Source: an uncultured Tateyamaria sp.
Lineage (GTDB): Bacteria > Pseudomonadota > Alphaproteobacteria > Rhodobacterales > Rhodobacteraceae
Direction of reading: 5' to 3'
DNA length: 64,000 nucleotides
NCBI RefSeq assembly: GCF_947487805.1
Contig: NZ_CANKXW010000002.1
Coordinates: forward strand, 62,001 to 126,000
Below the pieces are notes generated by a model. The model did no database searches. It worked only from the letters and a program-made list of their open reading frames with translations, and was not told the DNA's origin. Position numbers and translations under genes: made by a program. Shown in pieces: positions 38,119 to 45,314 of this stretch. How positions within the stretch are numbered: the first letter of the stretch is position 1; each line of letters opens with the position of its first letter.

Positions 38119-40995
38119 GTGTCCCTTTTCATCATCGTTGCCTTGCCATTCCTGGGCGCATTGTTGCCCGGGTTGATGAACCAAGCGGGGCGTGCGGCCT
38201 GTGCTGGCGTGACGTTTACAGTGTCGCTGGCCGCCTTCATCGGATTGTTGACGAACCTGCCCGCTGTTCTGGCCGGAGACGTGGTGATGGCGCGGGTCGA
38301 CTGGATGCCGACGCTGGGCCTGAACTTTACCTTGATGCTCGATGGACTGGGCTTCTTTTTTGCGCTCTTGATCCTCGGCATCGGGCTTTTGATCATCGCA
38401 TATGCCCGCCACTACCTCAGCCGCAATGACAACATGGGTGAATTTTTCACCTACCTGCTGCTGTTCCAGGGGGCGATGGTCGGCATCGTGCTCAGCGACA
38501 ACATCCTGCTTTTGCTGGTGTTCTGGGAACTGACGTCGCTGTCGTCCTTCTTGCTGATCGGATACTGGAAACACCTGCCCGAGGGGCGGCAAGGCGCGCG
38601 GATGGCACTGACCGTGACCGGCATGGGCGGGCTGGCGATGATCGGGGGGATGCTGATTCTTGGCCAGATCGCAGGCAGCTATGACCTCAGCGTCATCCTG
38701 CAAAACCGCGAACTGATTCAGGCCGATCCGCTGTACCTGCCCGCACTAATCCTGATCCTGCTGGGATGTTTCACCAAATCCGCGCAGTTCCCGTTCCATT
38801 TCTGGTTGCCCCATGCGATGGCCGCGCCGACGCCGGTGTCCGCCTATTTGCACTCGGCCACGATGGTGAAGGCGGGGATTTTCCTGATGGCGCGGATGTG
38901 GCCCGTTCTGTCGGGCACGCCGGAATGGTTCGTGATCGTCACCACGGCGGGTCTGGTAACCATGGTACTGGGCGCGGTCATCGCGCTCTTTAAACATGAC
39001 CTCAAGGCGCTTTTGGCGTTTTCCACCGTCAGTCACCTGGGCCTGATCACCATGCTGCTAGGCACCGGCACGGCCTTTGGCGCGATGGCGGCCATGTTCC
39101 ACATCCTGAACCACGCGACGTTCAAGGCCGCGCTGTTCATGTCCGCAGGCATCGTCGATCACGAAGCACATACGCGCGACATCCGCCGACTGGGCGGCCT
39201 GCGCAGCCTGATGCCGATCACCTTCACCATCGCGACCCTCGCAGCCCTGTCCATGGCGGGCATACCGCTGCTCAACGGGTTCCTGTCCAAGGAAATGATG
39301 CTTGAGGAGGCCACGCATACGGTGCTCTTCGGCTCCCCATGGCTGGTGCCTGCGCTCGCGACTTTCGGTTCGCTCTTTTCCGCGGCCTACTGTTTCCGCC
39401 TGATCGGTCACACGTTCCTTGGGCCCGTGCGCGATGACTATCCGGCCAAGCCGCACGATCCCGGCGCGGGTCTGTGGCTGCCGCCTGCCTTCCTTGTCAC
39501 GCTTGTCGTGGTGATCGGTGTGGCACCGTTCCTGGCCGAGCCCTTTGTCAAACTGGTCACGGCATCCGTTCTGGGTGACGCGGCCGAGGTGCCCAAGGCC
39601 TATTTCAAGATCTGGCACGGGCTTGTTCCGGCCCTGTTCATGTCCATCGCGGCGGTCGTTGGTGGCCTGTTGATGATGGCGATCTTCAACCCTGCCCTGC
39701 GCCTGTGGGATGCGACACCGCGGCCCGAAGCCAAGACCATCTTTGAGGCCATCGTCGAAGCCGCCGCCGCATTGGCGCAGCGCATCATCCTGCCGCTGCA
39801 CAACGGGTCGTTCACCCGCTATGCCGCCGTGGGCACCGTGGCAATTGTGGGTGCCGGGTTCTACGCATGGACAACCGGTACCGTGGGGGCACCGACGCGG
39901 GCGATCCAGCCTGCGGGCGTGGTGCCTGTCGTGGGCTGGGCGCTGCTGGTGGCGGCGACCGTCGCGCTCCTGTTCCTGCATCGCAACCGGTTCCTCGCGC
40001 TGATCCTGATCGGGATTGTCGGACTGATGGTGTCCATCGGATTTGTGTTCTTCAGCGCGCCGGACCTTGCCATGACCCAGTTCACGGTCGAAGTCGTCAC
40101 GATCATCCTGTTGCTGCTGGCGCTCAACTTCCTGCCTAACAGCACCCCGGTGGAAAGCTCTGTCCTGCGGCGCGTGCGTGATGTTACGGCCGCCGTTGCG
40201 GGCGGGCTTGCGACCTTTGCTCTGGCGTTCCACTACCTGCTGCGCGATGCGGTCGACACACCGATCTCTGAATTCCACCTTGCCAATTCCTACAAAGGCG
40301 GTGGCGGCACCAATGTGGTCAACGTGATCCTCGTCGATTTCCGTGGATTTGACACCTATGGCGAGATCATCGTGCTGGGGATTGCTGCGCTCCTGATCTA
40401 TGCCCTGACCGAAACCCTGCTGGACGGGCCGGTGCGTGCGCGGCTGCTGAACCGCATCCCGGATCAGCCACGCGCGGGTGACATGCACCCGATGATGATG
40501 GTCGTGTTGACCCGCGTCATCATGCCGGTCGTGCTGATGGTGGGCTTTTACATCTTCCTGCGCGGCCACAATGAACCGGGCGGCGGGTTTATCGCCGGCC
40601 TGATCGTGTCGATCGGCGTGGTGATGCAGTACATGGCCAGCGGTTTCTCTTGGGCCTCTGCCCGCCTCAAGTACCCTTACCACGGGGTGATCGGCGCGGG
40701 CGTTCTGGTGGCGGGCTTTACCGGCATCGGGTCGTGGTTCGTCAGCAAACCATTCCTGACCTCTGACTTTACTTATGTGCGCATCCCGCCGTTCAACGAG
40801 TTTGAACTGGCCACCGCTGCCCTCTTTGACGTGGGCGTGTTCCTGGCCGTCGTGGGCGCCGTGATGCTGTCCCTCGAAAGCTTCTCGCGGCTGGCGCGCC
40901 GCGCTCATACGGACGACCCTGATCACCCAATGGATATTGACCCTTCTCGAAACGAAGACACCACGCCCGACGACGCCGCAAAGGAGGGTGTGTGA
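38119..40995 (+). CDS. mrpA: Mrp/Mnh Na+/H+ antiporter subunit A, fused to subunit B
   Basis: A 958-residue membrane protein. The first about 500 residues are the NuoL-like antiporter domain (ELTSLSSFLLIGYWKH, KSAQFPFHFWLPHAMAAPTPVSAYLHSATMVKAG). Then come a DUF4040 segment (ILVDFRGFDTYGEIIVLGIAALLIYALTE) and, in the last about 170 residues, an MnhB domain (RVIMPVVLMVGFYIFLRGHNEPGGGFIAGL). The chain is thus MrpA+MrpB, as in PhaAB/other proteobacterial operons. The GTG at 38119 has AGGAG six bases upstream. The complex exchanges Na+ for H+, maintaining pH and sodium homeostasis in marine cells. Confidence 0.95.
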   Translation: MSLFIIVALPFLGALLPGLMNQAGRAACAGVTFTVSLAAFIGLLTNLPAVLAGDVVMARVDWMPTLGLNFTLMLDGLGFFFALLILGIGLLIIAYARHYLSRNDNMGEFFTYLLLFQGAMVGIVLSDNILLLLVFWELTSLSSFLLIGYWKHLPEGRQGARMALTVTGMGGLAMIGGMLILGQIAGSYDLSVILQNRELIQADPLYLPALILILLGCFTKSAQFPFHFWLPHAMAAPTPVSAYLHSATMVKAGIFLMARMWPVLSGTPEWFVIVTTAGLVTMVLGAVIALFKHDLKALLAFSTVSHLGLITMLLGTGTAFGAMAAMFHILNHATFKAALFMSAGIVDHEAHTRDIRRLGGLRSLMPITFTIATLAALSMAGIPLLNGFLSKEMMLEEATHTVLFGSPWLVPALATFGSLFSAAYCFRLIGHTFLGPVRDDYPAKPHDPGAGLWLPPAFLVTLVVVIGVAPFLAEPFVKLVTASVLGDAAEVPKAYFKIWHGLVPALFMSIAAVVGGLLMMAIFNPALRLWDATPRPEAKTIFEAIVEAAAALAQRIILPLHNGSFTRYAAVGTVAIVGAGFYAWTTGTVGAPTRAIQPAGVVPVVGWALLVAATVALLFLHRNRFLALILIGIVGLMVSIGFVFFSAPDLAMTQFTVEVVTIILLLLALNFLPNSTPVESSVLRRVRDVTAAVAGGLATFALAFHYLLRDAVDTPISEFHLANSYKGGGGTNVVNVILVDFRGFDTYGEIIVLGIAALLIYALTETLLDGPVRARLLNRIPDQPRAGDMHPMMMVVLTRVIMPVVLMVGFYIFLRGHNEPGGGFIAGLIVSIGVVMQYMASGFSWASARLKYPYHGVIGAGVLVAGFTGIGSWFVSKPFLTSDFTYVRIPPFNEFELATAALFDVGVFLAVVGAVMLSLESFSRLARRAHTDDPDHPMDIDPSRNEDTTPDDAAKEGV

Positions 40996-40996
40996 C

Positions 40997-41341
40997 ATGG
41001 AACTGCTTGTTGCATCCGCCATCGGCATCCTGACCGCCGCGGGCATCTACCTCATGCTGCGGCTGCGGACCTTTCCGGTGATCCTCGGCATCTCGCTGCT
41101 GACCTATGCGGTGAACGTGTTCCTCTTTGCCTCCGGCAGGCTGACGGTCGGGGCACCGCCCGTGCTGCGCGATGACATGACGGTCTATGCCGATCCGCTG
41201 CCGCAGGCGCTGGTGCTGACAGCCATCGTGATCTCCTTTGGCATGACAGCGGTGGTGGTGATGATCGGTCTCGGCGCATTCCTGGGCTCCAACGACGACC
41301 ATGTCGATGACCAGCCCGCAGGATCGGAGGACCGGACATGA
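40997..41341 (+). CDS. mrpC: Mrp Na+/H+ antiporter subunit C
   Basis: A 114-residue NuoK-like subunit with three hydrophobic helices: MELLVASAIGILTAAGIYLMLRLRTFPVILGISLL and ALVLTAIVISFGMTAVVVMIGLG. A strong AAGGAGGG site precedes the ATG. It overlaps the D subunit by four bases. Confidence 0.95.
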   Translation: MELLVASAIGILTAAGIYLMLRLRTFPVILGISLLTYAVNVFLFASGRLTVGAPPVLRDDMTVYADPLPQALVLTAIVISFGMTAVVVMIGLGAFLGSNDDHVDDQPAGSEDRT

Positions 41342-42873
41342 TGCACTGGATCATTGCCCCCGTCATCCTGCCTGCCCTGCTGGCGCCTACCGTGGTGCTG
41401 GCCGCGCGCTATCACATCGGCATCCAGCGGGTGTTTTCCGTCGTGGGCGTTCTGGCCCTGATCGCGATTTCCATCGGTTTGGCATGGCAGACCTCGGACG
41501 GGACGGTCATGCTCTATCAACTGGGTGACTGGGCCGCACCGTTCGGGATCGTGCTGGTGGGCGACCGCCTGTCGACGATGATGGTCCTGCTGACGGCACT
41601 TCTGGCGCTTTGCGTTCTGCTCTATTCCATCGGATCGGGCTGGGACAATCGCGGGCGGCACTTCCACGCGCTGTTCCAGTTCCAGCTGATGGGGATCATG
41701 GGTGCGTTCCTGACCGGCGACCTGTTCAACCTCTTCGTCTTTTTCGAGGTCCTGCTGATTGCGTCCTACGGGCTGATGATCCACGCGGGCGGCAATGACC
41801 GGCTGCGCGCGGGCGTGCAATATGTGCTCTTCAACCTGATCGGCTCGACCCTGTTTCTGTTTGCGCTGGGATCGATCTATGCCGAGACCGGGACGCTGAA
41901 CATGGCCGATCTCGCCAATCGTGTGGCCTTGATCGACCCGGACGAGACGGTGGGCATCCGCGTGGCCGCCGTCCTGCTTCTGCTGGTCTTTGCGATCAAG
42001 GCCGCCCTTGTGCCGCTGCACTTCTGGCTGCCCTCCAGCTATGCCGAGGCACCCGCCCCCGTGGCCGCGCTCTTCGCGATCATGACCAAGGTGGGAGCCT
42101 ACGCGATCATCCGTGTCTACACCCTTGTCTTCCCGCCCGAGGTCGAAGTAACCGCCGGGCTGCACGACACCTGGTTGCTGCCCGCAGCACTTGTGAGCCT
42201 TGCGCTGGGGATGACCGGCGTGCTGGCCGCGCGCAAGCTGGACCGGCTGGTGGCCTTTTCGGTGATTGGCTCCATGGGCATGGTGATGGTCGCGATCTCG
42301 CTGTTTACCCCCGAAGGGATCGCGGCGGCGCTCTACTATATTGTGCACTCGACGCTTGCAGGTGCCGCGCTGTTCCTGATCTCGGATCTGGTGCGCACGG
42401 GGCGTGGCAATCTGGACCTGACTGCGCAACCGGCCATGGCCGGGGCCGCTCTGACCGCTGCACTGTTCTTTGCGGGCGCCATTGCCATGGCGGGCCTGCC
42501 GCCCCTGTCGGGCTTTCTGGGCAAGTTGCTGGTGCTTGACGCCGCCTTTGGCAGCGACCGCATGGTCTGGGTCTGGGTGATTGTCCTCAGCTCCAGCCTG
42601 ATCAGCATCCTGGGCTTTGCCCGCGCAGGCAGCATCGTGTTCTGGAAGGCCCAGAGCATGCCTGCGACCGAGGCCGAGATGACCCGACCCGCCGCACTGT
42701 CCTATGTGGCGGTGGGTGCGCTTCTGTCACTGCTGATTGCGCACACGGTCTTTGCCGGACAGGTCCACGGATACACAACCACCATGTCCCAGCAGCTCTT
42801 TGCGCCGCAGGAGTATATCTCGACCGTAGTGGACACCCCGGGCAAGCTGAGCACACCGAAGGAGGGATACTGA
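41338..42873 (+). CDS. mrpD: Mrp Na+/H+ antiporter subunit D
   Basis: A 511-residue proton-translocating NuoN/M-like subunit with about 14 helices. Visible are FQFQLMGIMGAFLTGDLFNLFVFFEVLLIASYGLM, KAALVPLHFWLPSSYAEAPAPVAALFAIMTKVGAYAI and a late AGLPPLSGFLGK. The ATG overlaps the C subunit stop. Second antiporter-type subunit of the complex. Confidence 0.95.
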   Translation: MMHWIIAPVILPALLAPTVVLAARYHIGIQRVFSVVGVLALIAISIGLAWQTSDGTVMLYQLGDWAAPFGIVLVGDRLSTMMVLLTALLALCVLLYSIGSGWDNRGRHFHALFQFQLMGIMGAFLTGDLFNLFVFFEVLLIASYGLMIHAGGNDRLRAGVQYVLFNLIGSTLFLFALGSIYAETGTLNMADLANRVALIDPDETVGIRVAAVLLLLVFAIKAALVPLHFWLPSSYAEAPAPVAALFAIMTKVGAYAIIRVYTLVFPPEVEVTAGLHDTWLLPAALVSLALGMTGVLAARKLDRLVAFSVIGSMGMVMVAISLFTPEGIAAALYYIVHSTLAGAALFLISDLVRTGRGNLDLTAQPAMAGAALTAALFFAGAIAMAGLPPLSGFLGKLLVLDAAFGSDRMVWVWVIVLSSSLISILGFARAGSIVFWKAQSMPATEAEMTRPAALSYVAVGALLSLLIAHTVFAGQVHGYTTTMSQQLFAPQEYISTVVDTPGKLSTPKEGY

Positions 42874-42874
42874 C

Positions 42875-43375
42875 ATGATGCGCCTGTATAACTGGCTGCT
42901 GCCACATCCCCTTTTGACGCTGCTTTTGGCGCTGGTCTGGATCCTGCTGCAAAATCAGGTCTCGGCGGGCATGGTTGTCTTTGGCCTCATCCTCGGCATC
43001 ATCATCCCGCGCGGCACAGCGATCTGGTGGCCCGATGCACCGACGGGTCTGCGCATGGGCAAGCTGGTGCGCTACATGGTGATCGTGTTGTGGGACATCA
43101 TGGTCGCCAATATCCAGGTCGCGTGGATCGTGTTGACCGTGCCCAATTCGAAACTAAAGCCTGCGTGGATCGACATCCCGCTTGATCTGCGCCTGCCCGA
43201 AGCGATCACCGTGCTGGCCGGGACCATCACCCTGACCCCCGGCACGGTCTCTGCCGATCTGTCGGACGAAGGGCACTGCCTGCTGGTCCATGTGCTGCAC
43301 ACCGATGACCCGGACGCCATCCGGGACGAGATCAAAACCCGCTACGAGGCGCGCCTGATGGAGATCTTCACATGA
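42875..43375 (+). CDS. mrpE: Mrp Na+/H+ antiporter subunit E
   Basis: A 166-residue subunit with two to three N-terminal membrane helices (LLPHPLLTLLLALVWILLQNQ, MVVFGLILGIIIPRG) and a cytoplasmic C-terminal part (SLTPGTVSADLSDEGHCLLVHVLH). Overlap of four bases with subunit F. E subunits are required for assembly. Confidence 0.93.
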   Translation: MMRLYNWLLPHPLLTLLLALVWILLQNQVSAGMVVFGLILGIIIPRGTAIWWPDAPTGLRMGKLVRYMVIVLWDIMVANIQVAWIVLTVPNSKLKPAWIDIPLDLRLPEAITVLAGTITLTPGTVSADLSDEGHCLLVHVLHTDDPDAIRDEIKTRYEARLMEIFT

Positions 43376-43659
43376 CGTCTGCTGTCGAATTTCTGGACAT
43401 CGCCATCATCGTGGCCTTTACAGCCCTCGCGATCGGGCAGATCTTTTCCATGATCCGTCTCATTCTGGGCCCCAGCATGGGTGACCGGATCCTCGCGCTG
43501 GACACCATGGTGATCAACGCGCTGGGCATGGTCATCGTGCTGGGCATCCGGCAGGGTGTGCAGATCTATTTCGAGGTTTCGCTGCTCATTGCGATGCTGG
43601 GCTTTGTCTCGACTGTTGCGCTGACGCGCTTTGTACTGCGGGGGGATATCATCGAATGA
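43372..43659 (+). CDS. mrpF: Mrp Na+/H+ antiporter subunit F
   Basis: A 95-residue subunit with three helices and the conserved LGPSMGDRILALDTMVINALGMVIVLG. Four-base overlaps at both ends keep it translationally coupled in the operon. Confidence 0.94.
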   Translation: MTSAVEFLDIAIIVAFTALAIGQIFSMIRLILGPSMGDRILALDTMVINALGMVIVLGIRQGVQIYFEVSLLIAMLGFVSTVALTRFVLRGDIIE

Positions 43660-44039
43660 CGGGTGATGTGATCGGACTTTATGCAACCGCCCTGTGCCTG
43701 CTGATCGGGTCGGGCTTTGTCATCGTGGGCGTTATCGGTCTGCTCAAGTTCAACGACCCGATGACGCGCCTGCACGCACCCACCAAGGTGGGCACCGTCG
43801 GCATCGGTATGTTGCTTCTGGCGTCGATGATCCATTCCTTCACGCTGGGGCAGACGTCCCTGCACGAGCTGCTGATCATGGCCTTCCTGTTCGTGACCGC
43901 GCCGGTGTCGGCCAATTTCATCGCCAAGGTGAACATTCATCGCCGGGCCTGCGACATGCCCCCGCCGCCGTCGGTGGATGACACATGGTCGACGCTGGAC
44001 ACGCCCGATACGGAGCCGGCACACACACACGCACCCTGA
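43656..44039 (+). CDS. mrpG: Mrp Na+/H+ antiporter subunit G
   Basis: A 127-residue subunit with three helices: LCLLIGSGFVIVGVIGLLKFNDPMTRLHAPTKVGTVGIG. The C-terminal tail (PPPPSVDDTWSTLDTPDTE..) is acidic and extends beyond the core. Last gene of the six-gene operon; it ends tail-to-tail with the response regulator, stop codons adjoining. Confidence 0.94.
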   Translation: MTGDVIGLYATALCLLIGSGFVIVGVIGLLKFNDPMTRLHAPTKVGTVGIGMLLLASMIHSFTLGQTSLHELLIMAFLFVTAPVSANFIAKVNIHRRACDMPPPPSVDDTWSTLDTPDTEPAHTHAP

Positions 44040-44657
44040 TCAGAAGAGCTGCCGTTCCTTGGCCAGCAACGCGGCCTGTGTCCGGTTCGACACGCCCAGC
44101 TTGGCCAGAAGGTTCTTGACGTGCAGCTTGACCGTGACCTCCTGAATCCCGAGGTTGCGGGCGATTTCCTTGTTGGACAGGCCAATGCACAGCTGCTCCA
44201 GCGTCTGCATCTCGCGGTCCGACAGATCGGCAAACGCCTCATCGCGGGCGGTCGGCGCTTCGGGTGCTGCAAAGTCGAAGGGAAAGTACCGCTCGCCCGA
44301 CAGGACAAAGCGAATGGCATTGACCATCGAGGCCGCGGTCAACGATTTCGGAATGAACCCATTGGCACCGCGCGTCATCGCCGCATTGGCGACCTCGCGA
44401 TTGGCGACCCCCGACATGAGCGCCAGCTTGACCGCCGGAAAGGCCTTGTGCGCCCGGTCCAGACCATCCAACCCGTTCATACCCGGCATATTGTAATCAA
44501 GGATCAGCAGGTCAATCGCGTCGAGCCCGCCCATCTTTTCCAGCGCCGTGTCCAGATTGGGGGCGGTCAGCACTTTGAATTCACCACTCGCCTCCAGATA
44601 GGCCGCGATGGTGTCCCGCACCAGGTCGTGGTCGTCGGCAAGAAGAATATTGGGCAT
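44040..44657 (-). CDS. NarL/FixJ-type response regulator
   Basis: A 205-residue two-domain regulator. The receiver carries the acidic pair D8/D9, phospho-acceptor D54 (LLILDYNMPG) and the conserved Lys (FIPKSL). The C-terminal LuxR-type HTH (about 140-200) reads LSDREMQTLEQLCIGLSNKEIARNLGIQEVTVKLHVKNLLAKLG. The ATG at 44657 starts MPNILLADDH; a longer frame to 44705 is unlikely. It is divergent from a periplasmic SUOX-like protein and a hybrid kinase. A CCTATAC-TTTG-GTATAGG palindrome sits between the two starts and is a candidate binding site. Confidence 0.93.
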   Translation of the reverse strand: MPNILLADDHDLVRDTIAAYLEASGEFKVLTAPNLDTALEKMGGLDAIDLLILDYNMPGMNGLDGLDRAHKAFPAVKLALMSGVANREVANAAMTRGANGFIPKSLTAASMVNAIRFVLSGERYFPFDFAAPEAPTARDEAFADLSDREMQTLEQLCIGLSNKEIARNLGIQEVTVKLHVKNLLAKLGVSNRTQAALLAKERQLF

Positions 44658-44717
44658 GGCGGCGGTCCTTGATCTTGCACAACGCATAACAACAAACCGC
44701 ATCAAAAAAGAGGCGGT

Positions 44718-44735
44718 CCTATACTTTGGTATAGG
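44718..44735 (+). promoter_or_regulatory. palindrome in the divergent promoter (candidate response-regulator site)
   Basis: CCTATAC-TTTG-GTATAGG is a perfect 7-bp inverted repeat lying 60 bases before the regulator's start and 78 before the SUOX-like gene. A closely related palindrome (CTATCC-TTCG-GGATAG) occurs at 47881-47896 before the sqdB cluster. NarL/FixJ-type regulators bind such short inverted sites, so auto- and cross-regulation is plausible. Confidence 0.45.
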
Positions 44736-44812
44736 TAACTATGCCAATGCCCCAAGCGCAAGCGATCCGGTCGGGTTATCTACAATTGAAACCCTGAATC
44801 GAAGGAACGGTT

Positions 44813-45307
44813 ATGGCTCAGTATCACCACTCACGGACATGGGCGTTTGTCTTCGGTATGCTCATGTGCTGGACACTTCCCGCATTTGCGCAAAACGTGA
44901 TGGGGTTGCAGGTGACTGCTTCCCCATCACACACCGAACCGACAGAGTTGAGCCTCGAGGCGCTGGACGCCATGGACCAGGTGACGTTCACGACAACGAC
45001 CATCTGGACGGATGGCGATGTGGAGTTCTCCGGCGTGCCGCTCAAGGCGCTACTCGATCATGTCGAGGCCGATGGCAGCACGGTCGAAATGGTTGCGCTG
45101 AACGACTATGCGGTCTCGATGCCGATCGACGCACTCGAGGACACCGCCCCCATCGTCGCCACCCGCATGAATGGCGAAACCATGTCGGTGCGTGACAAGG
45201 GGCCCTACTGGGTCGTGTTCCCCTATGATAGCGATCCCAAATACCGAAGCGAGCCGATATATGCGCTGAGTATTTGGCAGCTCAACCGCTTGAAGGTCGT
45301 GGATTGA
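44813..45307 (+). CDS. periplasmic sulfite-oxidase-fold (molybdopterin-like) protein, cysteine-free
   Basis: A 164-residue exported protein. The signal peptide runs to about FAQ (MAQYHHSRTWAFVFGMLMCWTLPAFA). The mature part shows the oxidoreductase-molybdopterin-domain pattern: FTTTTIWTDGDVEFSGVPLKALLDHV, then RMNGETMSVRDKGPYWVVFPYDSD. The only cysteine is in the signal peptide, so Cys-ligated molybdenum is impossible and it is probably not a working oxidase. It precedes a hybrid histidine kinase by seven bases, which suggests a periplasmic sensor or ligand-binding partner for that kinase. Confidence 0.72.
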   Translation: MAQYHHSRTWAFVFGMLMCWTLPAFAQNVMGLQVTASPSHTEPTELSLEALDAMDQVTFTTTTIWTDGDVEFSGVPLKALLDHVEADGSTVEMVALNDYAVSMPIDALEDTAPIVATRMNGETMSVRDKGPYWVVFPYDSDPKYRSEPIYALSIWQLNRLKVVD

Positions 45308-45314
45308 CCGGGCA

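Noticed and set aside
39058-41046. Very long open frame (662 codons) on the minus strand opposite mrpA
   Set aside because: It is the antisense shadow of the high-GC mrpA gene; its translation is His/Gln/Arg-rich with no domain, while the plus strand shows a complete antiporter.
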